A DNA stretch of 64,000 nt from Ovis canadensis. Taxonomy: Eukaryota; Chordata; Mammalia; Artiodactyla; Bovidae. This document shows positions 52,690-62,188 of this stretch, one piece after another. The stretch covers positions 48,834,501-48,898,500 of the forward strand of contig NC_091255.1 in the NCBI RefSeq assembly GCF_042477335.2, read 5' to 3'. A program made the position numbers and the translations under genes. Under the pieces are notes generated by a model that saw only the letters and a program-made list of their open reading frames with translations, did no database searches and was not told where the DNA came from. Within the stretch, counting starts at the first letter, position 1; every line of letters begins with the position of its first letter.

Positions 52690-53600
52690 TGGCAAATATC
52701 CTGTGTATCCCAACCACTCACTCTTGTTCAAAAGTTGTTAAATGTGTTGTGTAACATTTCACTCATACAAAAAGTTTAAAGACAAATATAATGAACACCG
52801 GTCTCCACTCAGTTTAAGAAATGAAATCTTACCCTACACCTGAGATCCCTGGTACCCTACCCCAGTCACACCCTTTTCCTTTCTCCCCAGAGGCCACTAC
52901 TTTTCTGAGCATGGTATCATTTTTATGCATTTCTGTAAACTTTCGTTACATATGTATACATCTCAAAACAGCATAGTGTTTTGCATGTAGGGGGAAGTAG
53001 CAGTTTTATTGAGATGTAATTCACAGCCACTATTTAAAGTATGTAGCTGTGCAATCACCACCACAATCAGTTGTAGAACATTTTATTTTATAATTTTTTT
53101 AAATTTTATTTTATATGGGAGTATAGTTAAAACATTTTCATCACCCCCAAAAGAAACTCTTTATATAAGAATGTTCATAGCATCATTACTAGCAATAGTC
53201 AAAAAGTAGAAACAACTCAATTCCATCAGCTGATGAATGGGTAAACTAAAATGTGGTATATTCATAAAATGAAATATTACTAGGCCATCAAAAAGGCGTG
53301 ACATGCTAACACACGCTGCAACATGGGTACACCTTGAAAACATGCTAAGTGAAAGAAGCCAGACACAGAAGGTCACATACTGTGTGGTTCCATTGATATG
53401 AAATTTCCAGCATAGGCAGTTTCATAGAGACAGAGAGTGGATTAGTGGATGCCAGGGGCTGGGAAGAGGGCAGAAGTGGGAGAGACTACTAACATGTAGA
53501 GTTCCTTTTGGGGTGATGAAAATGTTCTGAAATTAGATGTTAGTGATGGTTGTACACCATTGTGATTACACCAAACCCCACTCAGATGTACACTTTCAAG
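52690..53600. repeat. Old L1 fragments, both orientations
   Basis: Antisense L1-like text to about 53160 (AGTTTTATTGAGATGTAATT). Sense text follows (GATGAATGGGTAAACTAAAA, CATGCTAAGTGAAAGAAGCC, ATTAGTGGATGCCAGGGGCT, CACTTTCAAGAGGT). A C14 homopolymer at about 52633-52648 lies just before. Confidence 0.65.
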
Positions 53601-53639
53601 AGGTAACAATGGCTTCGTGTTATGGGAACCTTATTTGCT

Positions 53640-54060
53640 TGACTTGTAGACATGTCACCCCAATCTCTCCTTCCATCTTCAATGTGGTATTCTCCCTGTG
53701 AGTGTCTCTGAACACTCTTTTCTTATAAGGACACCAGTCAGTAGTTTTAGGGCCCACCCTAATCCAGGATGACTTCAATTAAAAAAATTTTTTTTTAATT
53801 ATTTATTTTGACTTCATCTTAGCTGTGCGACATGGGCTTAGTTGCAGTATGTCGGATCTTAGTTCCCCAACCAGGAACTGAACCTGGCTCCCTGCACTGG
53901 GAGCTTGGAGTCTTATCCACTGGACCACTACGGATGTTCCTGGGATGACTTCATCTTAACCTAGCATGGCCTCAACTAATTCCATCTGCAGAGACTTTAT
54001 TTCCAAAAAAGGTTGAATTCTGGGTGATCATGGATTGTGGTGGAATGCTGTTCATCAGCC
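53640..54060 (-). mobile_element. MaLR-type (MLT1/MST) LTR remnant split by a CHR SINE
   Basis: TCTTATAAGGACACCAGTCA, GGGCCCACCCTAATCCAGGA, CAACTAATTCCATCTGCAG, and AGACTTTATTTCCAAAAAAG are the antisense signature of an ancient ERVL-MaLR LTR. It has no coding content. Confidence 0.7.
53767..53953 (-). mobile_element. CHR-family SINE with 11-bp target-site duplication
   Basis: GGATGACTTCA at 53767-53777 and 53943-53953 flanks an antisense CHR copy (TTAGTTCCCCAACCAGGAAC ... CCACTGGACCACTACGGATG). Confidence 0.88.
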
Positions 54061-54099
54061 TACTACCAGGCCCTTTGCCCATTTTTTTTTTTTAAGATT

Positions 54100-54286
54100 T
54101 TTTTTTTTTTGATGTGGACAGTTTTTAAAGTCTTTATTGAATTTGTTACAATATTGCTTTTGCTTTATGTTTTGATTTTTGGGGCTGCCAATCATGTGGG
54201 ATCTTAGGTCTCTGACCAGGGATAGAACTTACCTCCCCTGCATTGGAAGGTGAAGTCTTAACCACTGGATCACCAGGGAAGTCCCT
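54100..54286 (-). mobile_element. CHR-family SINE
   Basis: GATCTTAGGTCTCTGACCAG and CATTGGAAGGTGAAGTCTTA, ending ATCACCAGGGAAGTCCC. T-rich flanks. Confidence 0.85.
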
Positions 54287-54491
54287 TCTTTGCCCATTTA
54301 AAAGTTGGGTTATTTGTCTTTTTATTAGTGAGTTTACAAATTTTTGTATTGACATATTTTCAAATTTGATTTAAATACTGTCGTACCAGATATAATGTTC
54401 AGCAACTTTCTCTCCTCGGTGTTAAGCTTGTGAGATTCTCCCAGGTCAATGTGTGTGTAAATTCTAGTTTGGTTTTGTTGCTCTGTGTGTC

Positions 54492-54706
54492 CTGGGCTTC
54501 CCAGGCGGCACAGTGGCAAAGAAGCTGCCTGCCAGTGCAGGAAACACAAGAGATGCGGGTTTGATCCCTGGGTGGGGAAGATCCCCTGGAGTAGGAGATG
54601 GCAACTCACTCCAGTATTCTCACCTGGAAAATTCCATGGGCAGAGGAGCCTGGTGGACTATATAGTCCATGGGGTTAGATACGACTCAGTGACTAGACAA
54701 CAATGT
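54492..54706 (+). mobile_element. Bov-tA SINE
   Basis: GGGCTTCCCAGGCGGCACAG, GATCCCTGGGTGGGGAAGAT, and AAATTCCATGGGCAGAGGAG. Confidence 0.92.
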
Positions 54707-54714
54707 CCTTTTCT

Positions 54715-55060
54715 TCTTCGAAATGTGTCATTCTTCTACGCAGTACATCTGACTTCTGCCCTCATTACTTACTGAAACTGTTCTTGTCAAGGTCACTGAC
54801 TCCCATTTTACCAAATCCAAGAGATGCTTATCATACCATCCTCTCCTGGCATTCGGGGAGTCTGATGGTTCTTCCTTCCTAAACACTCATTGCTGCTTCT
54901 GGCCACTACACTCGGGATTTCCCTCTCTCCTATCCTTCTCAGCCTCCCTTGTTGGCTTCCTCCCTCAGCTTGGTCCTTTTATGAGGAGTTCCTTGGTTCT
55001 GTCCTAAGCCCTCTTCTCTTCCTTCTATCCATCTGGGCTTAGACTTCATCAGTCTGTTTC
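54715..55060 (+). repeat. L2 LINE fragment
   Basis: GTCAAGGTCACTGACTCCCA, CCAAATCCAAGAGATGCTT, and GTTCTGTCCTAAGCCCTCTT. Confidence 0.6.
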
Positions 55061-55111
55061 TGTTTGAGCATCTACTGCCGCATAACACGCTATTCCAAGC
55101 TTAGTGGCTTA

Positions 55112-55702
55112 TGAGACTTCCCTGGTGGTCCAGCGGCTAAGATTCCAAGCTCCCAATGCAGGAGGTTCGGTTCAATTCCTGGTTGAGGAACGAGATCCCA
55201 CATGCTGCAACTAAAGATTTCACACGCTGGGGCTCCCCCGGTGGCTCACTAGTAAAGAATTCAACTGCCAATGCAGGGGATATGGGTTCGGTCCCTGGTC
55301 TGGGAAGATCCCTTAAGCCACAGAGCAACTAAGCCCAAGCACCACAACTACTGAGCCTGTTTTCTAGGGCCTGGGAGCCACAACTACTGAACACATGTGC
55401 CACAACAGTGGAAGCCCGTGTGCCCTAGAACTCATGCTCTGCAACAAGAAAAGCCACCTCAATGAGAAGTAGGCGCCCTACAACTAGAGACAGCCCCTGC
55501 TCACTGCACCTGGAGAAAACTCCAAGCAGCAGCAAAGACCCAGCACTGCCAAAAACAAACAAATGAATAAAGCTTACTTTAGAAAAAGCTCCCTCACGCC
55601 ACAGTGAAGATCAAAGATACTAAGTGCCATGACTAAATGGCACTCTACCATGGCACTCTATCTCTACCACTGGCACAGCCAAATAAATAAATAAATGTTT
55701 TT
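55112..55702 (+). mobile_element. CHR-family SINE nested inside another CHR SINE
   Basis: An outer short copy (55112-55227, tail 55590-55702) is interrupted by a longer copy (about 55228-55589: GGGGCTCCCCCGGTGGCTCA ... CAAAGACCCAGCACTGCC). Confidence 0.8.
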
Positions 55703-56110
55703 TAAAAAACAGAAACTTGGTGACGTAAAGCTATTTTAAACTTATGATCCTCCAGTTAATGGAGACTCAGCTGGGCACTTTTGCCATCCCCCTTGGGGTG
55801 TCTCAGTGAGCTGCAGTCAGAAGGTGACTGGAGCTGGAATGTCCAAGATGGCTGGCATAGGCATCTCATATGCAGTGGGAACAGCTGGAATCCTAGGATG
55901 GCTAGTCCTCTCTCTCCACGTGGAGGCCTCCTGCTCCGGGTGGTCTCTACAACAGAATAACTGATTTCTTACATGGGAGTTTAAGGTGGACGCACAAGAT
56001 TGGAGGCTTCCAGGTCTTCCTAAAGCTTAATTATGGGCCTGGTACAGCATTCCTTCTTCTTATTAAAGGGAGTCACAGGCCAACCCCGATTCAGTGAACA
56101 TGTGGAGTCC
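55703..56110. repeat. Unclassified old interspersed repeat, continuing from 55060
   Basis: CTACTGCCGCATAACACGCT before the SINE nest, then GGAGACTCAGCTGGGCACTT, CTCTCTCCACGTGGAGGCCT and GGGAGTCACAGGCCAACCCC after it, resemble a widespread LTR-like repeat. I cannot name the family. Confidence 0.45.
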
Positions 56111-56429
56111 CAGGTCATTAGGGGCTGTCTTGGAGACTAGCTAAACCAGTTTGTGAGTCCCAGATTGCTAGGATTGCTCTTCTAAATTCCAGACACAAAC
56201 ATCCCGTGGCCTAAAGAACCTCTTTCCCTCCCTCACCCACCTAGTCTCCCTAATCATTTTTCCTTGCCCCAACCCCTCTTCTTCCTCCTCGACTCTCTGG
56301 CTAAATATTGGCATCACTTGCACAAAAGAGTTCAAACCAGAAACTTGGGAATCATCTTTGACTTCTCCCCTTCTTCAACCATCACATTCCACTTCATAAC
56401 TATCTCTAGAATGACATCTCACTATCTCT

Positions 56430-56900
56430 ACCACTGATACCCTCATAGTGATCACGGCTACAGTTGGTGAGTGCTTTCCAAGTGCAGACATGGTTCAGGA
56501 GCATTCCATTTAGTCTCACTCTCCCCACCCCCCGCCCTGCCCCCACCCCGGTCTTTGTTGCAGCACACAGGAACTTCTTTTGTTGTGGAACGTGGGCTCT
56601 AGAGCCCAAGGATTCAGTACTTCCAGCGTGTGGGATCTCTAGTTGTGGTGAATCAGCTTACTTGCCCCTCAGCATGTTCCCTAACCAGGGATCTAACCTG
56701 TGTCCCCTGCATTGGAAGGCGGATTCTTAGCCACTGAACCACCAGGGAAGTCCTTTCATTTAGTCTTATCTCACTTTATAGATGGGAAGCCTGAGGCTGC
56801 TAGAAGTTGAGTAACTTGCCCAAAGCCTCACCCTCTTCAGTAGTGGGGAAAACTAAGATTTGAGGCCTTGGGCTCTGCAGACCAGCAGCCCTGTCTTCAA
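56430..56900 (+). repeat. MIR SINE split by a CHR SINE
   Basis: The MIR halves end GCATTCCATTTAGTCTCACT and resume CTCACTTTATAGATGGGAAG, GAGTAACTTGCCCAAAGCCT. A CHR SINE (-) at about 56518-56754 lies between copies of CATTTAGTCT. Confidence 0.75.
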
Positions 56901-57012
56901 GGTCTTTGTGCCCAATTGTGTCCAGCTGCCACTCAATGCAGGCATCCATCATCTCTCACTGAGACGTCTACAACATTCTTGCTTTTCGCCTGGCCCCCTC
57001 TAATTCATCCTC

Positions 57013-57248
57013 TATGCTGCAGTTCTCCAGATCGTCCCTGGTGGCTCAGATGGTAAAGAATCCGCCTGCAATGTGGAAGACCTGGGTTTGATCCTTGGGT
57101 CGGGAAGATCTCCTGGAGGGCATGGCAAGCCACTCCAGTATTCTTGCCTGGAGAATCCCATGGACAGAGGAGCCTGGAGGGCTGCAGTCCATGGGGTCGT
57201 AAAGAGTCAGACACAATTGAGCGACGAAGTACCGCATATGCTGCAGTT
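57013..57248 (+). mobile_element. Bov-tA SINE with 12-bp target-site duplication
   Basis: TATGCTGCAGTT is exact at 57013-57024 and 57237-57248 around a near-consensus Bov-tA. Confidence 0.93.
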
Positions 57249-57449
57249 GGTCAGAGAGCTCTTTCTAGAAGGCTAAGTGGGTCATGGCACTTCTCAACTC
57301 AAACCTTGTAATGGTTTTCCTCTTGCCCTCGGGATAAAATCTAACGTTTCATGAGAGATAATAAAGTCCTTCACAAACTGGTCCCTGGCAACTTGACAGT
57401 GTAGCATGGAGCAGTGGTTCTCTAGAGAGGCATTTTGGAAATCTCAGGT

Positions 57450-57597
57450 GGCTAATTTTTTGTTTGTTTTTGTTTGTTTGTTTTTTGCTGCACCACACAA
57501 CTTGTGGGATCATAGCTCCCTCACTGGGGATAGAACCATGGCCCTCGACAGTGAGGACACAGAGTTCTAACTATTGAATCTCCAGGGAATTCCCTAT
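57450..57597 (-). mobile_element. CHR-family SINE fragment
   Basis: GGGGATAGAACCATGGCCCT and TCTAACTATTGAATCTCCAG, ending GGAATTCCC, after a T/TTTG-rich tail. Confidence 0.78.
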
Positions 57598-57809
57598 GAT
57601 GACTTTTTTTTTTTTTTTTAAATCACAATAAGTTTGTGCTACGGTGTTTGGTGAACAGGGTTAGGGATGCTAGATTTTGGCAATACAAGGAACCATTCTG
57701 CACAACCAAGAATTATTCCTGTGATTTTCAACGTCCTGCTGAACCTTCTATGTGAAAAATCTATTAATTATCATCTGAGCCTGGAATCTATCTTCATTAA
57801 CCCTACACC

Positions 57810-58059
57810 CAAGGGAGGAAGTGTGTGCTAAGTGGCTTCAGTTGTGTCTGACTCTTTGTGACCCCCTAGACCATAGCCCACCAGCCTTCTCTGTCCATTG
57901 AATTCTCCAAGCAAGAATAGTGAAATGGAATAGTGAAGAATACTTGCCATACCCTCCTCCAGGGGCTTTTCCCCACCCAGGGATCAAACCCCGGTCTCCT
58001 GCATTTCAGGCAGATTCTTTACCGTCTGAGCCTCCAGGGAAGCCTCTCAAGGGAGGAAG
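57810..58059 (-). mobile_element. Bov-tA SINE with 12-bp target-site duplication
   Basis: CAAGGGAGGAAG is exact at 57810-57821 and 58048-58059. The antisense body carries an internal duplication around AATAGTGAAATGGAATAGTG. Confidence 0.92.
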
Positions 58060-58124
58060 GGACAGGTTTATTTCTGGCTCACCTTAACTGTGAGGATGTA
58101 GTCCTTTGGCATCCCATCTATATG

Positions 58125-58320
58125 AAGGAGTGAAAGTGAAAGTGGCTCAGTCATGTCTGACTCTGCGACGCCATGGACTATAGAGTCCATAGAATTCTCC
58201 AGGCCAGAATACTGGAGTGGGTAGCCTATTCTTCTCCAGTGAATCTTCCTGACCCAGGAATTGAACCGGGATCTCCCGCCTTGCAGGTGGGTTCTTTACC
58301 AACTGAGCTATCAGGGAGAA
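58125..58320 (-). mobile_element. Bov-tA/Bov-A SINE
   Basis: GTGAAAGTGAAAGTGGCTCA linker end, GACGCCATGGACTATAGAGT, and GGAATTGAACCGGGATCTCC. Confidence 0.9.
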
Positions 58321-58597
58321 TCTCCTGTTAAAATCCCTGCTGAAGAGTTCCTGGGATGCTCTCTTTCCCCACAAGACACTGACAAAAAAGCTCAAGCCAT
58401 GTAGTCAGGCAAGTGTCCTCCGAGCAAGCCCCTGCTTCAGTGTTCCTCTTATCTCTCTTTATGTCCCCCTGCCTTCACTTAGTTTGCTCCCGACATTCCT
58501 CAAAGCATTTAAGAGTTAAAAAACATTTTATCTAGGATTGTTAGTTGTTTTTAGGGAGAAGGTCTCCAAGGTTCTCAGTCTGTGATATTGTCAGAAC

Positions 58598-58912
58598 AGG
58601 ACCTCCGAGGTGGCTCAGTGGTAAAGAATCCGCCTGCCAATGCACCAGTGCAGGAGCTGAAGGAGACTAGAGTTCAATTCCTGGGTGGGGAAGATCCCCC
58701 AAAGGAGGAAATGGCATTCTTGCCTGGGAAATCTCACAGACAGTGGAGCCTGGCAGGCTGCAGTCCATGGGGTCTCAAAGAGTTGGACATGACTGAAGTG
58801 AAGATTCCACATGCCACAACTAAGAAATCTTACATGCCGCAATGAAAATCGAAGATACCACGTGCCACAACTGAGACCCGTCGAAGCTTAAATAAGTAAA
58901 CATAAAAGAATG
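58598..58912 (+). mobile_element. Bov-tA SINE followed by CHR-like tail
   Basis: GACCTCCGAGGTGGCTCAGT through GTTGGACATGACTGAAGTG (to about 58800), then ATTCCACATGCCACAACTAA and CACGTGCCACAACTGAGACC to the A-rich end. Confidence 0.8.
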
Positions 58913-59179
58913 TAACTACTCTGTTGTTTTGTGTTGTTCAGAACTTTAACAAGAGTTGTTCACTGTTTGGGAAAAGCACATTGTAAATGACAGCAGTGCC
59001 CAACACAACACCCTTAGGTCAACCTGCATTTGTTGCTGCCACATTCTCAGTGATTCTAGATACGAGTGCAAGCATCTAGCTACTTCACTATGCACCTTCC
59101 AGTGTCGTGATACCTGAGTGTTAACATACTGAAATGCCTTCCTCTTATTTCTTTTTCATAGTCAGGGCTTTATATGGAT

Positions 59180-59460
59180 TTTTTAAAAAAGATTTATTTA
59201 TTTTATGTTTGGTCTGTGCTGGGTCTCCGTTGCAGTTCTCGGGCTTTCACTGCTTTTCTTGTGAGCGCAGGCTCTAGGCGTGTGAGCTTCAGTAGCTGCG
59301 GCTCGTGGACTCAGTCATTGCAGCTTTCAGGCTCGAGAACGTGGGTTCAGCAGTTGCGGTACCCAGGGTTAGTGGCCCGATGGCATGTAGAATCTTTCCG
59401 AATCCATGTGCCCTGCATTGGCAGGCAGATTCTTAACCACTGGACCACCTGGGAAGTCCT
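59180..59460 (-). mobile_element. CHR-family SINE
   Basis: GATTTATTTATTTTATGTTT, GCTGGGTCTCCGTTGCAG, GCTCTAGGCGTGTGAGCTTC, and CTGGACCACCTGGGAAGTCC. Confidence 0.9.
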
Positions 59461-59639
59461 GATTTGTTTTTTGAAATCATGTTTGTTTGTTTGTTTTTAA
59501 ATCAGCTAGGTTAAATTGTCTGTTAATTTCACTTGGGGATAGTAAAGTTGAATTATATTTGTTATAATAAAAGGACACTGGGATCTGGGAGTGTGCGGGG
59601 TCATTTGGTATGCGGAGACGCTGGAGATACTTCTACTCC

Positions 59640-59805
59640 TTTATAGGTATGTGTCTTCAGGCAAGATGCTTCACTTTCCTGTGTCTCAGTTTCTTTATCT
59701 GTAAAATGGAGGTAATAATACCTACCTCAGAAAGTTATCCTGAGGATAAATGAGTTACGACATGTGATGTTATAATTGACAGTGCCTGGCACATGGCAAG
59801 TATTG
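59640..59805 (+). repeat. MIR SINE
   Basis: GTGTCTCAGTTTCTTTATCT, GTAAAATGGAGGTAATAATA, and GTGCCTGGCACATGGCAAGT. Confidence 0.82.
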
Positions 59806-59819
59806 ATAAATTCAGATGT

Positions 59820-60730
59820 TATGACTACTTCTTGGATCAAATTCCTTGCCTTTCCAAAAGCTCTAGCTCTAACCTACCTGGAAATGCTTTCAGTTTTTGC
59901 AATGGGCCATGCTTCTTGTTTTGTATATATTCTTCCTGCGCCCTGAATGCTGTTCCCTCTGCCTGCACCTGGCCAATTCCTGCTTACCCACTGGGAGTTA
60001 CTTGGGTAAAAATTACTTTCTTTATGCAGCCTACACCTATTTCTCCAAGCCTAGCTGAGACGTTCCTGCATTGCACCCCAGTGGCTGCTCTTATCTTGGA
60101 GTGATGTGATAGAGAATGGTGGGCTTACGTTAGCTGTGGTATTTGGGCAAAGCCTGAAAAACGCAGAAAAGCCAGAGTAGAGATGAACACAGAGGCCTTG
60201 AGGAAGCACCTGGTACACTGCACCAGAAAGCAGGTCTGCACAGTGTACAGTGAGCAGGGAGGGGACAGAGTAGAGATGAGGCTGAAGAGCTGGGAGTTTA
60301 AATCTACCCTGTGTCTTGCCCAATCACCCCGCCTTCAGGCATACAGGATTACAAACCTTATGTAATCTTTATCTTTGCACCTACTGATCCCTATGCTTGG
60401 AATGTGTTCCCTGTCTTCTCTGATTAGTAATAAAACTCTGCTCCTCCTTCAAGGCTGAATTCAAAGCCATTTTTGAAACCTTCTCCCATTCTCTAGCAGG
60501 GAGTAATCACTCCCTTGTCTGAGGTCCCTCTGCCCATATGTCCCCATGGCACTAATCATATGCCTACTTGTATCTCAGCCAGCTGTTTACATGCCAGTCT
60601 GCCCAGCATCCAGTGAGTCCCCTGAGGGCAGAGGCTCTGTCTTAGTCACCTCTGTAGCCATCTTCTGCTGCCTAGCCCAGTACCTGGCCCACATCAGGTA
60701 CTCAATGAATGTTGTGACATTTACTTGACT
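59820..60730 (+). repeat. L2 LINE fragments
   Basis: CCCTGAATGCTGTTCCCTCT, GCTTGGAATGTGTTCCCTGT, CTCCTCCTTCAAGGCTGAAT, CCCTGAGGGCAGAGGCTCTG, and CCAGTACCTGGCCCACATCA, in the L2 3' order with gaps. Confidence 0.65.
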
Positions 60731-60784
60731 AGTGGGTGGTGCCCAGCACTACTCATGGCAGAAGGAAAACAAAAATAATAACAA

Positions 60785-61140
60785 CCTTCGGTTTATCACA
60801 TGCTTTCCCATTCATCTCATTAGCTTTCCAACAACCCTATGGAACAGTTGGTGGTGGTTTAGTCGCTAAGTTGTGTCCAGCTCTTGCAACCCATGGACTG
60901 TAGCCCACCAGGCTCCTGTGTCCATGGGGTTCTTCAGGCAAGAATACTGGAATGGGTTGCCATTTCCTTCTCCAGGGTCTCTTCCCGACCCACGGATCCA
61001 ACCTGGGTCTCCTGCATTGCAGGCAGATTCTTTACCAACAGAGCTACGAGGGAAGTCCCTATGAAATAGTCGAGACAGGCACTATTAGACCCATTTTACA
61101 GATAGCGTAGTTGAGGCCCAAGGGCACACGGTAAGAAATG
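60785..61140 (+). repeat. MIR SINE split by a Bov-tA
   Basis: The left half ends CAACAACCCTATGGAACAG. The right half resumes CCCTATGAAATAG, CCCATTTTACAGATAGCGTA. The Bov-tA (-) lies at about 60853-61058; the CCCTATG repeat at both sides is probably its target-site duplication. Confidence 0.78.
60853..61058 (-). mobile_element. Bov-tA SINE inside MIR
   Basis: GTTTAGTCGCTAAGTTGTGT, CAACCCATGGACTGTAGCCC, and CAACAGAGCTACGAGGGAAG. Confidence 0.92.
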
Positions 61141-61359
61141 AGAACTAAGTCCCAATTCTGTCTCCTTACTTCAGATTCAGCGTAAATAACGGTGATGGAG
61201 AGACCCAAAGAACATTTTGAGGCAATGAGTTTGACTGCAGTGGAAAAGCACTTTTGTGGCTGGACTAGGAAGGAATCCTTAGTTGGAGCTAACAGAGCTA
61301 ACAGCAGGCACGCCAGAGAGGGCAAAGGATTCCTTCCCCGCCGCCTCCCGCACCGCTCC

Positions 61360-61377
61360 CCCCCCCCCCCCCAACCT
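61360..61377. repeat. Poly-C tract
   Basis: A run of about 16 C upstream of WIPF2. Confidence 0.9.
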
Positions 61378-61689
61378 CCGACCCAAACAGCAGGAAGTCT
61401 GCAGCACCAACCCCCAGCCATGGAAACTGGGGAAGCCCAGGCCCGGGAAAGTGAAGACGGATGTTCACAGGTGTTCGGGTTAAGCAGCTAAAATGACGTT
61501 AACGGGTGACTAGTTAGCAGGGCCTGCCTCCCCCGTTGCCATGACAACCGGAGCTTGATTACTGAGCCCCTGCAAGGTTGACTGGGGCGGGTTCTTCGTT
61601 AACTCGAAATTAGGAAAGGACATTTATGGTGTGTGTGCGCGCGCGTGAGCACGCGGAAAGAAGATGAAAAAGATATTATTTGAAACTGT

Positions 61690-61880
61690 TCAGCTCAGTG
61701 ATTCTTCACTTCAGCAACATGTTAGAATCACTGCGCAGTTTTAAAAGTTCCGATGCCTAGCCACAGACAAGATCAATTAAATCAGAATCTCTGGGTGTGG
61801 AATTCAGGTATCACTATTTAGTCAACTCTTCTCAGGTTATTCTAATTGCAACCAAAGTTGCAAACCCTGCTTTTCTGCTG
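61690..61880 (+). repeat. MER5-type DNA transposon remnant
   Basis: CAGTGATTCTTCACTTCAGC, ATCAGAATCTCTGGGTGTGG, ending GTTGCAAACCCTGC, in the MER5 order. Confidence 0.55.
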
Positions 61881-61889
61881 CTAAGCAAC

Positions 61890-62188
61890 ATTCTTGTGAC
61901 CTTCCCAAGATGGCGGCCACCGACCGCTTCCGCCTTTACGTAAACCGGCAAGGGGCGGGCTCTCCAGGTGCGCATGCGTGTAGCGTCTCTTCGCCCTCTG
62001 CTCCCTCCTCCTTTCTCCCCCTCCTCCATTTTGTTCGCGGACGCTGGGGACGGTGGGAGCAGATCCATTTCCGGGTTGGCAAAAGGGGCGGCGGCGGCGA
62101 GAAGGGGAGCTTGCCGCGGGGCAAGCAGGACTGGACGGAGCCAGAGCCGAGGTAGCGAAGGAGTCGCTCCCGGAGCCGCTGCGGCCAG
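61890..62188 (+). promoter_or_regulatory. WIPF2: WIPF2 CpG-island promoter and probable non-coding exon 1
   Basis: The position right after RAPGEFL1 on the same strand fits WIPF2 in the conserved mammalian gene order. GC/CpG content jumps here, with no TATA box. Motifs: YY1-type AAGATGGCGGCC (61907-61918); TTACGTAA (61936-61943); a GGGGCGGG GC box (61952-61959); and NRF1-type TGCGCATGCG (61969-61978). The transcribed exon probably begins near 62000-62040 and ends at a donor. Candidates are 62188|GT (CCAG|GTCGGG), 62151|GT (CGAG|GTAGCG) and a stronger one at 62520|GT (GAG|GTGAGT). WIPF2 (WIRE/WICH) binds WASP-family proteins and actin; its coding exons are to the right of the window. Confidence 0.65.
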
